From contig SSNU01000039.1 of the NCBI GenBank assembly GCA_012064415.1, positions 322,119-386,118 of the forward strand: a stretch of 64,000 nt of DNA, in the 5' to 3' direction. The notes under the pieces are model-generated. The model worked only from the letters and a program-made list of their open reading frames with translations. It was not told the origin of the DNA and did no database searches. Of this stretch, positions 26,369 through 38,672 are shown one piece after another (the stretch's first letter is position 1; each line of letters opens with the position of its first letter). The translations under genes were made by a program, and so were the position numbers. The stretch comes from Gyrodactylus bullatarudis (lineage: Eukaryota > Platyhelminthes > Monogenea > Gyrodactylidea > Gyrodactylidae).

Positions 26369-26583
26369 TTTTCGATATTGAAGACCCCAGGACAGATACA
26401 AATAACAACCAACAACCGGATGACCTTTCCAGGTCCGAGTATGAGAGTGGGAACATATCTCTCCAACAGACATTCCATAGAAAATGTCAGAATTTCATTT
26501 CAAACTGTGAGAATCGCCAGAAGCTGCTTGCTATCAAGTTTCCCCCTCACAACTGCTCAAAAAAGGAAAACTCGAGAAAGTAA
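26369..26583 (+). CDS. Candidate second exon of the same unrecognised gene
   Basis: Preceded by a good acceptor (TTTTTCTATTTCAG). In the frame left by the phase-1 donor at 14251 it reads FFDIEDPRTDTNNNQQPDD, later SLQQTFHRKCQNFISNCENR then QKLLAIKFPP, to TAA at 26581. The stretch L.QTF......FI..CE.RQKLL faintly recalls the ALMS motif of centrosomal proteins; this is a weak impression only. An alternative end is a GTAACA donor at 26579, whose phase would fit an acceptor at 39488 upstream of the next candidate exon. Confidence 0.4.
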
Positions 26584-27690
26584 CATTTTTATTTTTCATC
26601 AAAATTTCCAACACAATTGGTAAAATTATTATTGGTACAATCGGAAAAAAGTGTGCAATCTTAAATTTGAAGAAATAATAAATTTAGTATTATAAGCCTT
26701 TTCATTAGTTATTTAGAGGTTTTCAGGATCGCAATGGAAAAATCGTTGGTCTATTCAGATTTGATCGCTCGTATTATTATTATCCGTTGTTCTATTATGC
26801 CCGTAGAAGCATTTTTATGATGTAGAATGATTTTTCCTATTCAAAAATATGCAAAACACCTTTATTTTGTCACTATAGTACTTTCGTGAGTCGTTTGGAT
26901 TTAATCCTACCCCTAATGGATTCTGAATGTTCAAAAAATACACTCAGAAAATGTGTAAATTTAATCTATCATTCACTGGATCTGTTTCAGTTAAAACGGT
27001 TAATCAAGTAATAACTATATAGTTTGGTAATCCTTGAGCAGAAAACAGAAGAAATATTTCTACAGAAAATTAATAAAAATTCGAATACGATAATACTCGA
27101 TGTCATTTAGAATTAGAACTCATTTTCGTCTGAAAAATCCTCGGCCTCATTCCTTTTCTTGATTTTTAAAAAGAATTAAAGAAAAATATCATACAGAAAG
27201 TTATGATCCGGGCCTGATTTGTAATAGACCTCTTCTCTTTTCAAAAATGAGGAAACAAAAATTAAGATCATTCAATGAAATAGAAATTCAGAGCCTAGTC
27301 GAAATCGGCCATATTCTTCTGGATTTCTCCTATTCTCGATTTCTTTGTAAGTATTGAATTTCTAGTCTGATCATTAATTTAAAAAATTCCAATCAATAAT
27401 CAAGAGATATCCAACATTACACAGTGGGATAAAACTAAAGTGTGTGAGAGTAATTGAAAAATTCCTCCTATTTATCATTGCATAGAGCTATCCTATTCTG
27501 TCTAAATGAAAAAGGTAGATTAATTGATAAACGATCTTTTTCCAAAAGGCTATAAAGTATTTTCCTAGGGGATATGTGAGAATAGATTAAGGATAATTGA
27601 TTCAAATCTAAAATTAAAATTAAATTATTACGCTTTGATTCACGGTCGGATATCAAAAGAGAAAAAGGGTTTGTGGTTTATGAGGTTGTA

Positions 27691-28412
27691 CTAAAGTTAG
27701 TTCCTATGAAGTTGGGAATCTATGATTTTAAAGAAATCTCGATTTTTTCATCAAAAATTCGAATGTTGAAGATATTTTGGAATCCTACTCATGTTGCCCA
27801 CTTTTACCAGTTGAAGAAGAAAATTCTGAGAAAAAAAATTATTTTGATGAAAAATATGGTCATTTTTCCCATTTGGCGCCGAAATCCCATTTTTTCGAAC
27901 TTTCAGCTGAAAATTTTATTGACTTGAAAGAGGTTTTTCAAGATTAGACAAGAAAATCAATTCAACTGAATCTGATCTTATGCATAACTTCATGATCGTT
28001 TGGGAGCGGAATTTCGATTTTTTAATCATTTTCACAACTTGAAAATAAGTGAAATTTCGATTATTCAAAATCTCTCGAAAATGGGGCAACTGTCGGTAAT
28101 TCAACGGTGCTATTCAGCCTTATTATCTAATATTGATCCTGAAAATCAATTTTTGATCACTCTCCCACTTTCAAATCAATAAAAATTTTAAGTTCAAAGT
28201 TCGAAAAATTGGGATTTTGGTGCCAAATGAGAATTTGAAAAATGACCATATTTTTCATCAAAATAATTTTTTTTTCAGAATCTTTTTTCTTCAAATGGTT
28301 AAAGTGGGCAACATGAGTAGGATTCCAAAATATCTTCAACATTCGAATTTTTGATGAAAAAATCGAGATTTCTGTAAAGATAGATTTCCAACTTCATAGG
28401 AACCAACTTTAC
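27691..28412. repeat. Palindromic family A, copy 4 (inverse of copy 3)
   Basis: CTAAAGTTAGTTCCTATGAA at the left edge and the inverse of GTAAAGTTGGTTCCTATG at the right. Nearly identical, in reverse orientation, to 15.5-16.0 kb. Confidence 0.72.
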
Positions 28413-28484
28413 ATTTTGATCATTGACTATCTAACTTGTTTCGGACAAGCAAGCGTCAACTCAGGGTCGTAGATGTGGAAGCGA
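27938..28484 (-). repeat. Near-identical inverted repeat pair, right member
   Basis: Inverse of 15424-15971. Identity stops at 28484 with the same base as at 15424; beyond 27938 similarity continues at lower level into the palindrome. Confidence 0.85.
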
Positions 28485-28889
28485 CCTTCCTTCTTATTAG
28501 GAATCTTTATTAAACTATAGCCAGGATTGGAAACTTTGTGGCCTGAAACCCTATTCGTCTTCTATTACATTGTTTTTAGACATTACTAGCTATTTGAATA
28601 ATGCTCTGAAACTTGGAGTCCTTCGGCCATATCTATATCGTTCAATCTTTAAAACATTCGAAAACCGTTTTTTTGAGCTTATGTAAAATGTCTTCCACTG
28701 GTTTTGGCAAAATAAAACTTTTGAGATATCATAGAAATTACAGATGTCTGACACTTGCAAAAGACAATATCCAATATCTCTGGTATGCATTTCCAAATTT
28801 GTAAGAATTTAGATGAGAAAAGAATTTTCATTTACTAATGGTTTCATTTCTTGATGGTTCATCAGTAGTTTCATATAAATAATCGCAAT

Positions 28890-29420
28890 GAGCCATGACA
28901 CTTTAATTTCTAATTTTTCAGTTTTGCGGGTGATGACCGTATAGATTGGAGATAGATTTTCAACATTTTCGATTTCTAGCCTGGATCAATATCAAAAAGG
29001 GCTCTTCGAGAGAATTCGAATGATTTATAAAACATATAATCCGAAATCTATTTATGAACTGGTTGCAATAGAAAGAATGATTTTTTATTAAAATTAACGT
29101 GATGAAAAATTTGCTGAATTTAATTTCGGCCAATTTGAGAGATTTTTTACCTACAATGGAACTTTGACACTTAAAAATATTTTTCGATAAAATTTATATA
29201 TAATTCAAACCAAAAATTCATTTTGAACCACATTTTCACCCAGGGAAAATAATAGAATTGAAAAATCTATCCATAGTATAGATGTATGGGTGATGGAGAA
29301 ATTCTTCAGAAAAATTACTCCTGTAGTCTTAGACTATGTGAGCTTTTTCACCTTTCTCTCCACTGTTGCTAATTATTGGAGATGTAACGATTTTTTACCT
29401 TTTATTAAATCAAAGTTTTC
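28890..29420 (+). repeat. Family D repeat, host of MITE E
   Basis: D sequence at 28890-28946 and 29276-29420 (CTCCACTGTTGCTAATTATT) is split by the 329-bp MITE at 28947-29275. Confidence 0.6.
28947..29275. mobile_element. hAT-like MITE family E, copy 1 (nested in a retroposon)
   Basis: 329 bp with ends TGGAGATAGATTTT and AAAATCTATCCATA and an exact 8-bp duplication GTATAGAT (28939-28946, 29276-29283). The duplication occurs inside a family D repeat, and other D copies (41.1 kb, 45.65 kb) show the uninterrupted site, so the insertion boundary is confirmed by an empty-site comparison. Confidence 0.85.
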
Positions 29421-31109
29421 CGTGAAATTTTGATAACAATGATGTGTGAGATCTAAATTAACTGAAAATTCGTTTGCAATCCCATGCATAGTCGTGCATT
29501 GCCCATTTTCCCTAAATTCTCTTGTAGGCATAGTGGTATAACAAAATTTAACAGGAATGATCCTAACATGAGTCTATTAATGTTTTCATTGAATATCAAT
29601 TGAGTAAGAAATTCAATTATAATTTCCATAATTTTCAACTTTTACTAGAATTCTTTCAATTAATTTGAAACTTGAACCGAGTAGTTCTTCAGCTGTTTGG
29701 CATAGATTGACCATAACGTTCTTCGCTTGCTATCTGACCTGATGTTGTCTTTTGGCTAGTATGAAAAATAAATATAAAAATATGATTTTGGAGTCTATAG
29801 AAATTAAACTAGACGAGGTTGTTACAGGTTGTATTGGTAAAAAGACGAATTTAAATATTGGAAATCGTTGGTAAGAATTGATTGATTAAAGTTGAGAATA
29901 AATTTGATTGGTTTAATGTTTTGACACACAAGGTTTTGAAAAATCTCACGCCAGGAGAAGATTACGACATGTACTCGAAAAATTGTTTGAGTCCAAACTA
30001 TTTTTATCAGGGTAATCTAAATTTTTTTATTCTAATCTTAATTTTCCTTCAATGATGTATATTATCAGAGTTATTACTCTAATAATTCTGTTCACTATAA
30101 TTTTTATACATGTTCTTAAAGAAATACTACACCTTTCTTTTTCCACAGATAGACCAAGATACAAGCCAGAAGAAAACACCAGGTCAAGTAGCAAGCGAAC
30201 AACGTTATAGCCAAACTTGAATCATTACTTTTGTGGCACAACTGTTGAGAACCCTAAAGAAAAATGTACATTTATCGAATAAAATTGGCGAAATTCTCTA
30301 TTGATCAGATATAAATCAGAGGTCAAACCTTTCAAACAATAATCTTGTACTTGCTTTCTTTCTATAGAGGATATAGAAACTTTTCTAAAAGTAATATTAA
30401 ATAATGAGATTCATGAAATATTGTCTTTTTGAGTTTAGAATGAAAAAAAACAAACAACTATGAAACAGGAGGGAAAATTATCAATCTTTTGTATGCTTTA
30501 TCCTTGAATAGAATGAGTAGAGAAGATTCCTAACACACACCCCCATCAATCCCTTTTACAACTAGATCTCATCTTCATCTTCTTCTACTTACAGACTTGA
30601 TTAAAGAAAAGACTCTGTTGTGCTTTGTGTTTAACCTCTCACACAACACAGATCCAACTCCCCACAACTAATTCACTCTTTTTTGTGAGAATTAATATTA
30701 AGAATAAATAACTTCCTTCTTCATTTTTTGTACAAGAATTCCTTGATCAGATCAAAGCTTGTTGAAGGGAACAAAAACTTTTTAAACTTTTCTATATATT
30801 CAGAGATTTGACCCTTTTAGTAAGTGTGACCTGCATTTGTGAAAATTCATATTTTTTCAACAAGTTTTTGCTCACGACTACATTGATTAGTAATCAGTAG
30901 GGCGTAAAAAAATCGCAAAAATATGGCATTTTCTATATTAATGCTATTTCATTCAATTTTAATAAATCTGTTTTAATTTAAAATAAAATAATTCTTAAGA
31001 AAAATTTACGTTTTTTATAAAAGTTATTGGAATCCACATCTACTGTCAACTAATTATAGTGTCCAGGACTTGTTTCATATTTTGAATATTCAACTCTCAG
31101 AGAATCCAA
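29421..31109. other. Mostly featureless; one exon-like segment
   Basis: At 30134-30147 TTTCTTTTTCCACAG resembles an acceptor, and 30148-30230 is open in two frames (phase 0 IDQDTSQKKTPGQVASEQRY; phase 1 RPRYKPEENTRSSSKRTTL), so a terminal exon is possible. Nothing else seen. Confidence 0.3.
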
Positions 31110-31113
31110 TTAA

Positions 31114-31458
31114 CCCTCTCGTACCCAAAGGACATATATAAGTTTTTATGAAATTTCTCTAGTAAAAATATTTTTGTAAATTATAATACCAGACTGTCAA
31201 CCTTCACGGATAAAATATTTCGTCAAGATATTCTCAGAAATTGGATGATTTCTAAGACTTGATGCAAAAATTTAAAAAACTTCATGTTTCGTCGCTGATA
31301 AGTAGATAGGAAAAATTTATTGAGATTTCTCAAAAAAATTTTATATCAACACTTTTTAAATTTTCACTGCACGAATATTTCTATCCTGAACATGCTGATT
31401 CCAAAAATATATTTACATTTATTCTATCTAGTCTCACAATAAAATGGGTACGAGAAGG
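31114..31458. mobile_element. piggyBac-like MITE with TTAA target sites
   Basis: 345 bp flanked by TTAA (31110-31113 and 31459-31462). Ends CCCTCTCGTACCC and GGGTACGAGAAGG are inverted repeats with one mismatch. CCC(T)-type termini at TTAA sites are the signature of the piggyBac superfamily. No coding capacity. Confidence 0.8.
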
Positions 31459-31462
31459 TTAA

Positions 31463-34400
31463 AGGCGGATTATGTAAATAGCCAGAGGCAAAAGAGATAA
31501 AAATGATTCCACTAATACCTGAGTAAATGAAAAGGCAGTTTAGACAGTTACTCAAGTGAGAATTTATTTAGAAGAGTAAGGAAAAAATCGCAAATTTACT
31601 GCCCTAGTAATCAGTAGGGCAGTTTTTGAGTGTATTTTTTAGTTCTCTTTTGAATTTTATTATGTTTAGGATTTTAACTGAGTGGTCAAGTTTTTAAAAT
31701 AATAATTATCTATACTGTTAAAAATGGCAGGCTTTTTCGCAGGATATTACTGCGTAATCCTTGTCGACTGGAGTAGGCTAGTGGTGAGCGTTTTTGATCC
31801 TCTTCATTGTCTTAAACAGTTTTTAGATAATTTCGGCGTACGATGTAGCCTTAATTTCATTTGACCATTTATCACGTTGAGCAGAATGGCTTATCGATAT
31901 TAGGAGTTAAGCCAAACGTTTTGATCTCGTGAATAACCAGAATAAACTAAAATGATCCGAAATTCGACGCAGATTGTGTATCTGGTCTCAGAATTTCCGG
32001 ATTGTATTCAGTTTCGGAGAAATTCGCATAAAACGAAAATTTCGAATTTTCCTAAAACTGGGGTTACTTCTTGATCAAAATTAACTTAACCGGATATCGT
32101 TGGATAGAAAATTAAATTCTGCGTCGATTGGTTTATGTTGGTACGGGAGAAATAGAAAAAGTTTGCCAGAAAAATAGAATCAAGTAAAACTTATTGAAAA
32201 ATATTCATAAAATTTGAGAGAACATTTGTGGCTGCAAATAGATCAAATTTCAGAATTTTCTAGAGTAATCTAAATTTTCTGTTCTTTCGATTAAGGTTAC
32301 TCTCAACCCTGTCAGACTTCATTTTCATCTGTAAAATTAATGGTTTTCTAATAGAATTTCATATCATTAGACCCTTTTCACCTTTTAAAAACGGTCTTTT
32401 GGATTATATTGATACAAAAAAGGTAGTTTTAAGCTGATTTGAATTACTCAATCGAATATTTAACCGTTTAACGTCAGAATTTATCCACTTTATTGATTAA
32501 TCAACCTATAAAATGTGCTTATAAAAAGACATGCTCTTATTCTTGACCAATTAGAGGTCAGATTTTTCCCAGGTTATGACTTTTAATTTAAAAAATTTCC
32601 AACGAATTTACAATTTTTAGAAATTTTTGGTGAATTTTTAGAACTTAAAAAATTATTCAATCTTTTTGAATTTACAGTAATTTGAAAAACAGAACTAACT
32701 CATGATTGATCCCCTTTGGAAATAAACAAAGAAGGAATGAGAAATTCTGGAATGATCACGAGAATTTTGTATTAATTTTCATTTGCAGAACACTTGGATC
32801 CCCCCCACCCAGCCCCCTCCTATTCAAATTCATACTAATGCTTTTCTGTATTCCTTTTACTTTTTCTAATCCTCGCAGTTTTGATCAGAAATTGGAAAAA
32901 TATTCTGCCTTGTGGAAATACTGAGTGAGGGAGTCCTCATTTCTTGTTTTGACTTTGTAAGATGTACAAAGGACAGGGAGAGGAGTAATTCATGATTTCT
33001 TACCCAATAATTTGATGATTTCTTTGTTATCAGATTCTTTGAGACTTGACACTTGTTTCATTCGTTCTAAATTGAATTTCCAAGATGGAGACTTGAGCTG
33101 TGCCTTCTAGGAGAAAGTCTTAACAAAAGCTGGAACTGATATGAAGATCAATCCTTTTACTCTGGATAGTCAGGAAAAATGAAAGTTTTCGCATTCGAAT
33201 ATGCGTCAAATTGCTACTTTTTAATGTTTAAGCTCAAAATTTTAATCAATTTCAATTGAAGATTGATTATTTGTATGTTTCCAGAATACCCAATGCAATA
33301 CAAATAAAAAAAATTTTTCAAAGGAGTTATTGGCCCTTATTTTTAGGGTCTGAAAATGGCTGAAATTGTTATTTCAAGAGAAGAATTCACATTTCCAAAT
33401 TATACGGGTAAGGTTTCTTTCTTTTTTTCTCTACGATCTCTATGTTTACCTCGGAGATGAATATTAACTGGTAGACTTGGACGAAATTTTAATAATATCC
33501 CACCAAATTTCGCTTCAAAATACCTTTCCATGCTTCTGGAATGAGATTTTTGAAATTGTCCTAACGTTTTTTATTGTTTGATATTCGTAATTTTAACTTG
33601 AATTCATATTATTTTTACAAAACTGAAAGGTTTTCAAAGTGCCCGGTCCTTTTGAATTTAATAACCATCAGGAGTAACTAACCTAAGAAGGTAATTGTCT
33701 CAAGAATAAGGTCATTTTAAGTATTCGTTAGGTAATGAACCAAGAGTAGAGAAAGAAACTATCTTTTCTATATTGGTGTACTGACGATCTTAGAGTCATG
33801 AGGTTATTGAAATATTTCTTTATTTCAAGAGAAAAAAAGGAACGCCATGTGACTTACTTTTAGAATTATTATAAATAAAAGATGTCATTGTTTCTCTCCT
33901 TTATATATTATAATTATAATGGTTATTAAAATTTATTTACATTTCTTTTTGTAAAGGTTTTTTTACAAGAATAGCATTCTGACGGTTTTTGATTGGCTAT
34001 AGAAAAGTACACAGACAGATAAAAATTAATTTCATTGAATAACATTTACAAATTTTCAATGAATTACTACTATGCTAGAAACTTGATAGTATGAATGAAC
34101 CGATCAAAATATTTTTATAAAAATATTCATTTCTAAGTAAAAAATTACATCAAACGAGATACATTATTCAATAAAGAATTGTACTCGAATAATTAATCCT
34201 TAATCTGGGTAAAGTTCCTGATCGAGAATTCTGATATGTCCTGATTGTCAAAGAATGAATTCTATAAAGGAAACAGTCTAATACAGAGGCTTGTCGTGTA
34301 TGTGTACTTGGAAATTAGTTATTCTCTTCTTGTCTCTCGCTTGACTCTGATAGTAATCAGTTGCCATTATTTGTACTACTACTATTTCCTTGAGAGAGAG

Positions 34401-35415
34401 AGAGAGGGAATTGAGTTTAATAGAATTTGCATTTCTTGATCATTAATTAAAGATGTCTCGATTAACCAAGAAAAACAACTAGGCCAAAATTTAAATGGCA
34501 AAAACAAAAGCAATTTGATTTCTGGTCATTTCAAAAATAATTTCAAATAAAAATTTTTGATTGGAAAATTTTAACAAAATTCCAAGTTTGAGTCATAAAA
34601 TTGTTAGAAGAAAACATGAGAACACGAAAAAGATGATAAATTCCATCTCAGAAAAGGCATCTTTTCATGATTAATGATGCGTAAGATAGGTCTTAAATTT
34701 CGGATTTTTAAATGGTGTGAGCAATATTTAATTCAGCTTTTTGGCAAAAGAAGTCAGTAATATTTAATAGCATGAAAAGTTAGGCCTATTCTTCGCATTC
34801 GAAAGGAAATTATTTAATGGTAAAACTTTTACTATATCGATAGTTTGAGTGATTTCGCATCATTTGAGCTATTCACGACACCTGTAACATGAGGTTATCT
34901 GGTAGAAAATCCGCCTTAAAGTTGAAGATTTTTGGTTTTCTTCCAAAATTCAAATAGGGGAAAATTTTTGAAAGATGGAAGAAAAATTCCAAAATTTCAT
35001 TTGTACAGAATTCTATCCTGAATCAGACGGTGTGTTTTTCAAACTTGTAACTTTTCTATTCGAGTCCCTATGTTGTAGAGGAGAGAGTCATGTCGAAAAT
35101 TCTTTCTTTCTCAAATATCTCGTAAACGAGTCGTTATGATTCTTATGATTTTGATATTCTCTCGCATTTTTGAAATTTTCACGTCGGTTGAAAATTTTTG
35201 TTATACTGTGTTATTAACTATTTGACGCTCAAATCAAATTAATTAATGTTCAGAACTTCATTTAATCAAATTTCAACAGTCTGCTTGCATGTTTGAGTAT
35301 TTGAATTTCCACTTTTTTATTTTAGTTTTTGAGAAACCAAAATTTTTTCCAAAATTAAACAAATTTTTGTAATAAAACTTATTAAAACTTATGTCAACAT
35401 CCATGGTCTTCCAAA
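31463..35415. other. No gene recognised
   Basis: AT-rich; a truncated hAT-like end at 33475 (TAGACTTGGACGAAATTTT) and a faint family A piece near 33235. A C-rich patch at 32800-32820 is the only compositional oddity. Confidence 0.45.
34392..34407. repeat. GA microsatellite
   Basis: Eight GA units. Confidence 0.9.
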
Positions 35416-35453
35416 CGTTTCGGCGTTGATGGACTTCCCAAGTCTTCATCAGT
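35416..35453 (-). ncRNA. Hammerhead-like core motif, possible Penelope-type remnant
   Basis: Minus strand reads CTGATGA, then AGACTTGGGAAGTCC with a GACTT/AAGTC stem, then a spacer, then CCGAAACGTTTGG. CTGATGA and GAAAC are the hammerhead core boxes, and CCGAAACGTT next to CTGATGAAG is typical of Penelope-like elements. However, about ten bases separate the stem from GAAAC, so this copy is unlikely to cleave. Confidence 0.3.
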
Positions 35454-35616
35454 GGCAGATCAAGTTACATCATTACTCTTCACAATTTATTTTCATAATT
35501 TCATGCCCTTAGATTTTGTCCAATCAGAGTAAAGAGAAAGATATAATAAATGAATTACAATGACCAATAATAATGGAGAGGAGAAAAATCAATAAGTTTA
35601 GAGGTCTAATGTACAC

Positions 35617-36327
35617 CTAATTAATATGCTTTTTACAAAATTATCAATTTTTTCATCAAGAAATCGAATTTGATCAAGATTTTTTGGAATCTAGATCGTA
35701 GGTTCCACTTTTAGGATATGAAGAAAAAAATCAAATTGTAAGAAATTTATGGCATATTTCAAATCTAGCGATGACGCCGGAATCCCATTTTTTTGAACTT
35801 TGAGTTAATAATTTTTGTTGGTTTAAAAGTGAGAGAGGGATCAAAAGTTGATTTTTAGAATCGCGATTAGTCAGAGAAATCAAATATGCTGATTCAGATT
35901 GTGAGAATCCGCCCCTTTTCTTGTAAAAATCGAATTTCGATTTTTTGAACATTTTCACTACTTGAAAATCGATGAAATTTTGATGATTCAAGATCCCTGG
36001 AAATTGGCGAGTCCATTGAAATTTTCATAGTCGCAATCGGTTTCTTTGACTAATCGTGATCCTAAAAATCACTCCCTCACTTTTAAATCAACAAAAATTA
36101 TTAACTCAAAGTTCAAAAAAATGGGAATCCGGCGCCATCGCTAGATTTAAAATATGCCATAACTTTCTTAAAATTTGATTTTTTCAAATTTTTTTTTCTT
36201 CAGATCCTGAAAGTGGAACCTACGATCTAGATTCCAAAAATTCTTGATCAAATTCGATTTCTTGATGAAAAAATTCATAATTTCGTAAAAAGCATACATT
36301 CCCATCTTCATATTAACTAGCTTTAAT
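35617..36327. repeat. Palindromic family A, copy 5 (long well-matched arms)
   Basis: Arms of about 320 bp mirror each other around 35975: AATCGAATTTGATCAAGATT and GGTTCCACTTTTAGGATATG occur on the left with their inverses on the right. Loop contains GCCCCTTTTCTTG. Confidence 0.75.
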
Positions 36328-38117
36328 AATCTTTTTAGAGTTTATTTCTTGATTTTTAATATTTTTTGGTGAATAAAATTCAATAAAAATTTGATTTCTT
36401 ATTTTTAAAAACATGTTATTCGGGTAACTATTTTTATTCAAAGTTTCTCAAGTTTGCATAAATATGTAACTTGAATGCAAAAAGGTATAGGACCTTTCAT
36501 TGAATTCATTGATCTAATCTTGGTTCTAACTCGTTTCTGTATTTCTCAATCTATCATGAGACAATTAAAAGAGAGAGGCATTTATTAGAAAAAAAACAAA
36601 TAACCATTCGATATTGGCTCAATTTTCTCGTGTTGGGGAAGAAAAATCTCCCTAAAATCAACTGCGAATTTCCCTTAAATTACGAATATTTAGTTAATTG
36701 CACTCTGTCTCTAACTAATTCAAAGAATATTAACTAAATAATCAATAATTGAAGGTAATATCAAATTGAAAATCATTTTGTTTAAATTCACTGTTTGAGA
36801 ATTTCCCTTGTTGCCTGAAAGATTAGATATACCAAGTGGTGAAAAGCCTCTTTTAATAGTTTGGCTTGAAATCTTTGGAAAATTTTTTTAAAGTCAATTA
36901 AACTTATTTCTTGGTTTCAAGATTAGCCTCAAAAATCCTAAAAATACAGATTTTCATTAAAAATATGATCTGGATTTCAAGATCCAATCACTTGTGATCT
37001 GATAAACAGATTTTCTTGTCCTGACTATTTATAAAATCAGTACTTTTTCATCTTTAGAACTAGACCATTCGAAACTCGATTGAACGTATACTTGATTCAC
37101 ACCCCTTCACTATGTGATCCAAAACCCTGATTTTGATCGGTCGCTTACAAGTAGACCTACATAAAACAGGATTTTTTTTAAGTGCCTTTGAAGAGAAACT
37201 TTAATTTTCCTATGAAACAGGAACTTTTCTTTTATATACTCAAATGCTTTTAAACTCTCTAAAACCTCTCAGAACCTGGGAATAAAGCTTAAAAAACTCA
37301 ATTTTTCGTACTTCTTAAATATACCCTTAGGATCTCAATTTTCTATTTCCTGTTATTCAATGTCTTATCTACTAAAGGATACTGCTGCAATAAAGAATCA
37401 AAAGTTGAGTGTCATTTCAGATAAACTTGTTACTCCGCTTTCAAGATTAACTGAAATGCCAGGACAAGAATAACAAGATTAAAGGTAACATGGAGTAACA
37501 AACCAACTGAGTTTCGAGAAATCATTGACCTCTGGAATCCTAAACTAGAGCTTATCAAGGAAATTGAAAACATAAAAATATAAATAAACAATAGGTTTTT
37601 TTGTAATTTCGAATAATTTTTTTTTGAAAAAAGAAACAATCTCTAAATTGATTTGTTCACGTTGAAAAATAAAATTCTCAGAAAAAAACAAATCCCTGCG
37701 TGTCTCTGCGTCTCTCTAAACCATTTCCACAGCATGAATACAGCCTGAATCTCTGTGGTAAATTTCTTTTTAATAATTTCATTTACATTTGTATTGTTTT
37801 ATCGTATCTATCAATGTTAACAAGGTTTCAGGGGTGAGGAGGGGATAATACATTTTTAATAGTGGGATTTTCTCTAGCAAAACAAATGGATGCTTTCTTA
37901 GAGCAATGATTTTCTGTTAAATTGAGTAGGTGTTTTTATAAAAATAAAATATAGTCAAGTATATATTGGATATATATATATATATATTACAAAGAGGGTT
38001 TGGACTCCAAACTTTAGGGGTTGAAAATAATAATGAGACCAAAGTTGTCAATGGATAGAGGTGATATACGTATGTATAGATGTATATTTCTTGGGTGTGT
38101 AATACACACTGTGTATG
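36328..38117. other. 3' flank of the receptor gene
   Basis: No repeat family recognised. The receptor 3' UTR and poly(A) site must lie in the right-hand part; AATAAA-type words are too common here to choose one. Confidence 0.4.
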
Positions 38118-38278
38118 TTATGAAAATACTAGACTTCCGAATTCATTGGCATAACGTTCAGAGCGTAGTCGAGCGTTGAGATTCTGACATCGACACGTCA
38201 ACAAATGTTTGAAAGGTACTCTAAATTCAAGGTTGAATAAAGCGTATATTATCGGGTTGAATGTGGAGTTCATATAAC
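38118..38278 (-). CDS. 5-HT7-like receptor, exon 3 (TM7 and C-terminal tail)
   Basis: Joining to exon 2 restores a Gly codon and gives LGYMNSTFNPIIYALFN, the NPxxY end of TM7. Then come FRVPFKHLLTCRCQNLN, with a likely palmitoylated Cys-Arg-Cys after helix 8, and a short tail ending FGSLVFS before TAA at 38118-38120. The sequence FRxPF..L..RC..LN is shared, as remembered, with the insect 5-HT7 tail. The three exons sum to 1899 nt, exactly 633 codons including stop, so the model is in frame throughout. Confidence 0.85.
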
Positions 38279-38338
38279 CTAGAAGGAGAGGAGAAATGGA
38301 AATAATTATAGTTAAAATGTAAGATATTCTGAACGTAC
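38279..38338 (-). other. 60-nt intron within TM7 of the receptor
   Basis: Bounded by GTACGT (38338 downward) and a pyrimidine-rich TTCTAG acceptor. Removing it restores LGYMNS. Read through, it is also open, which would insert about 20 hydrophobic residues into TM7. Confidence 0.8.
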
Positions 38339-38423
38339 CCAGCCATAGAAAGAAACTTTCAGCATGCATTGATATCGGTAAATTCTGATCCTTCATAATG
38401 ACCTTGTAAATTGGTTTCGATAT
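38339..38423 (-). CDS. 5-HT7-like receptor, exon 2 (extracellular loop 3 and start of TM7)
   Basis: This 85-nt exon lies behind a pyrimidine-rich acceptor ending CCCTAG and reads ISKPIYKVIMKDQNLP then ISMHAESFFLWL plus one base. Its first residues align with the IRP motif that follows TM6 in insect 5-HT7, and FFLWLG is the start of TM7. Phase 0 at the 59146 donor matches phase 0 here. It ends before a GTACGT donor in phase 1. The third extracellular loop is about 7 residues longer than I expect for the fly protein. An alternative acceptor further in (after TTTACAAG) would shorten the loop by seven codons and cannot be excluded. Confidence 0.75.
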
Positions 38424-38496
38424 CTAGGGAGAGATAAATCCATGTTAATTGTGATTGAATGGAAGAAAAAGTTACATTTTGACTCAAAGAGATTAA

Positions 38497-38672
38497 CCCT
38501 TTCGGTGCCGAGACTATTTCACAATTTTTATAAAAACCAAAATTTAGCTATGAAGATACCATGTTATTTGGCAAAAATATTACTTATGCAAGTTCACATT
38601 GTGGGCTTCAATTTAAACTTTAGTTGATCCAGAAACCTATCTAACTGGTAGAGTTATGAAGGTTCAAAAGAG
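38497..38672 (+). mobile_element. Possible piggyBac-like MITE, family G copy 2 (right end missing)
   Basis: Follows TTAA (38493-38496) and starts CCCTTTCGGTGCCGAGAC. Continues with CCAAAATTTAGCTATGAAG, shared with the copy at 54.85 kb. No inverted right end found. Confidence 0.5.
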
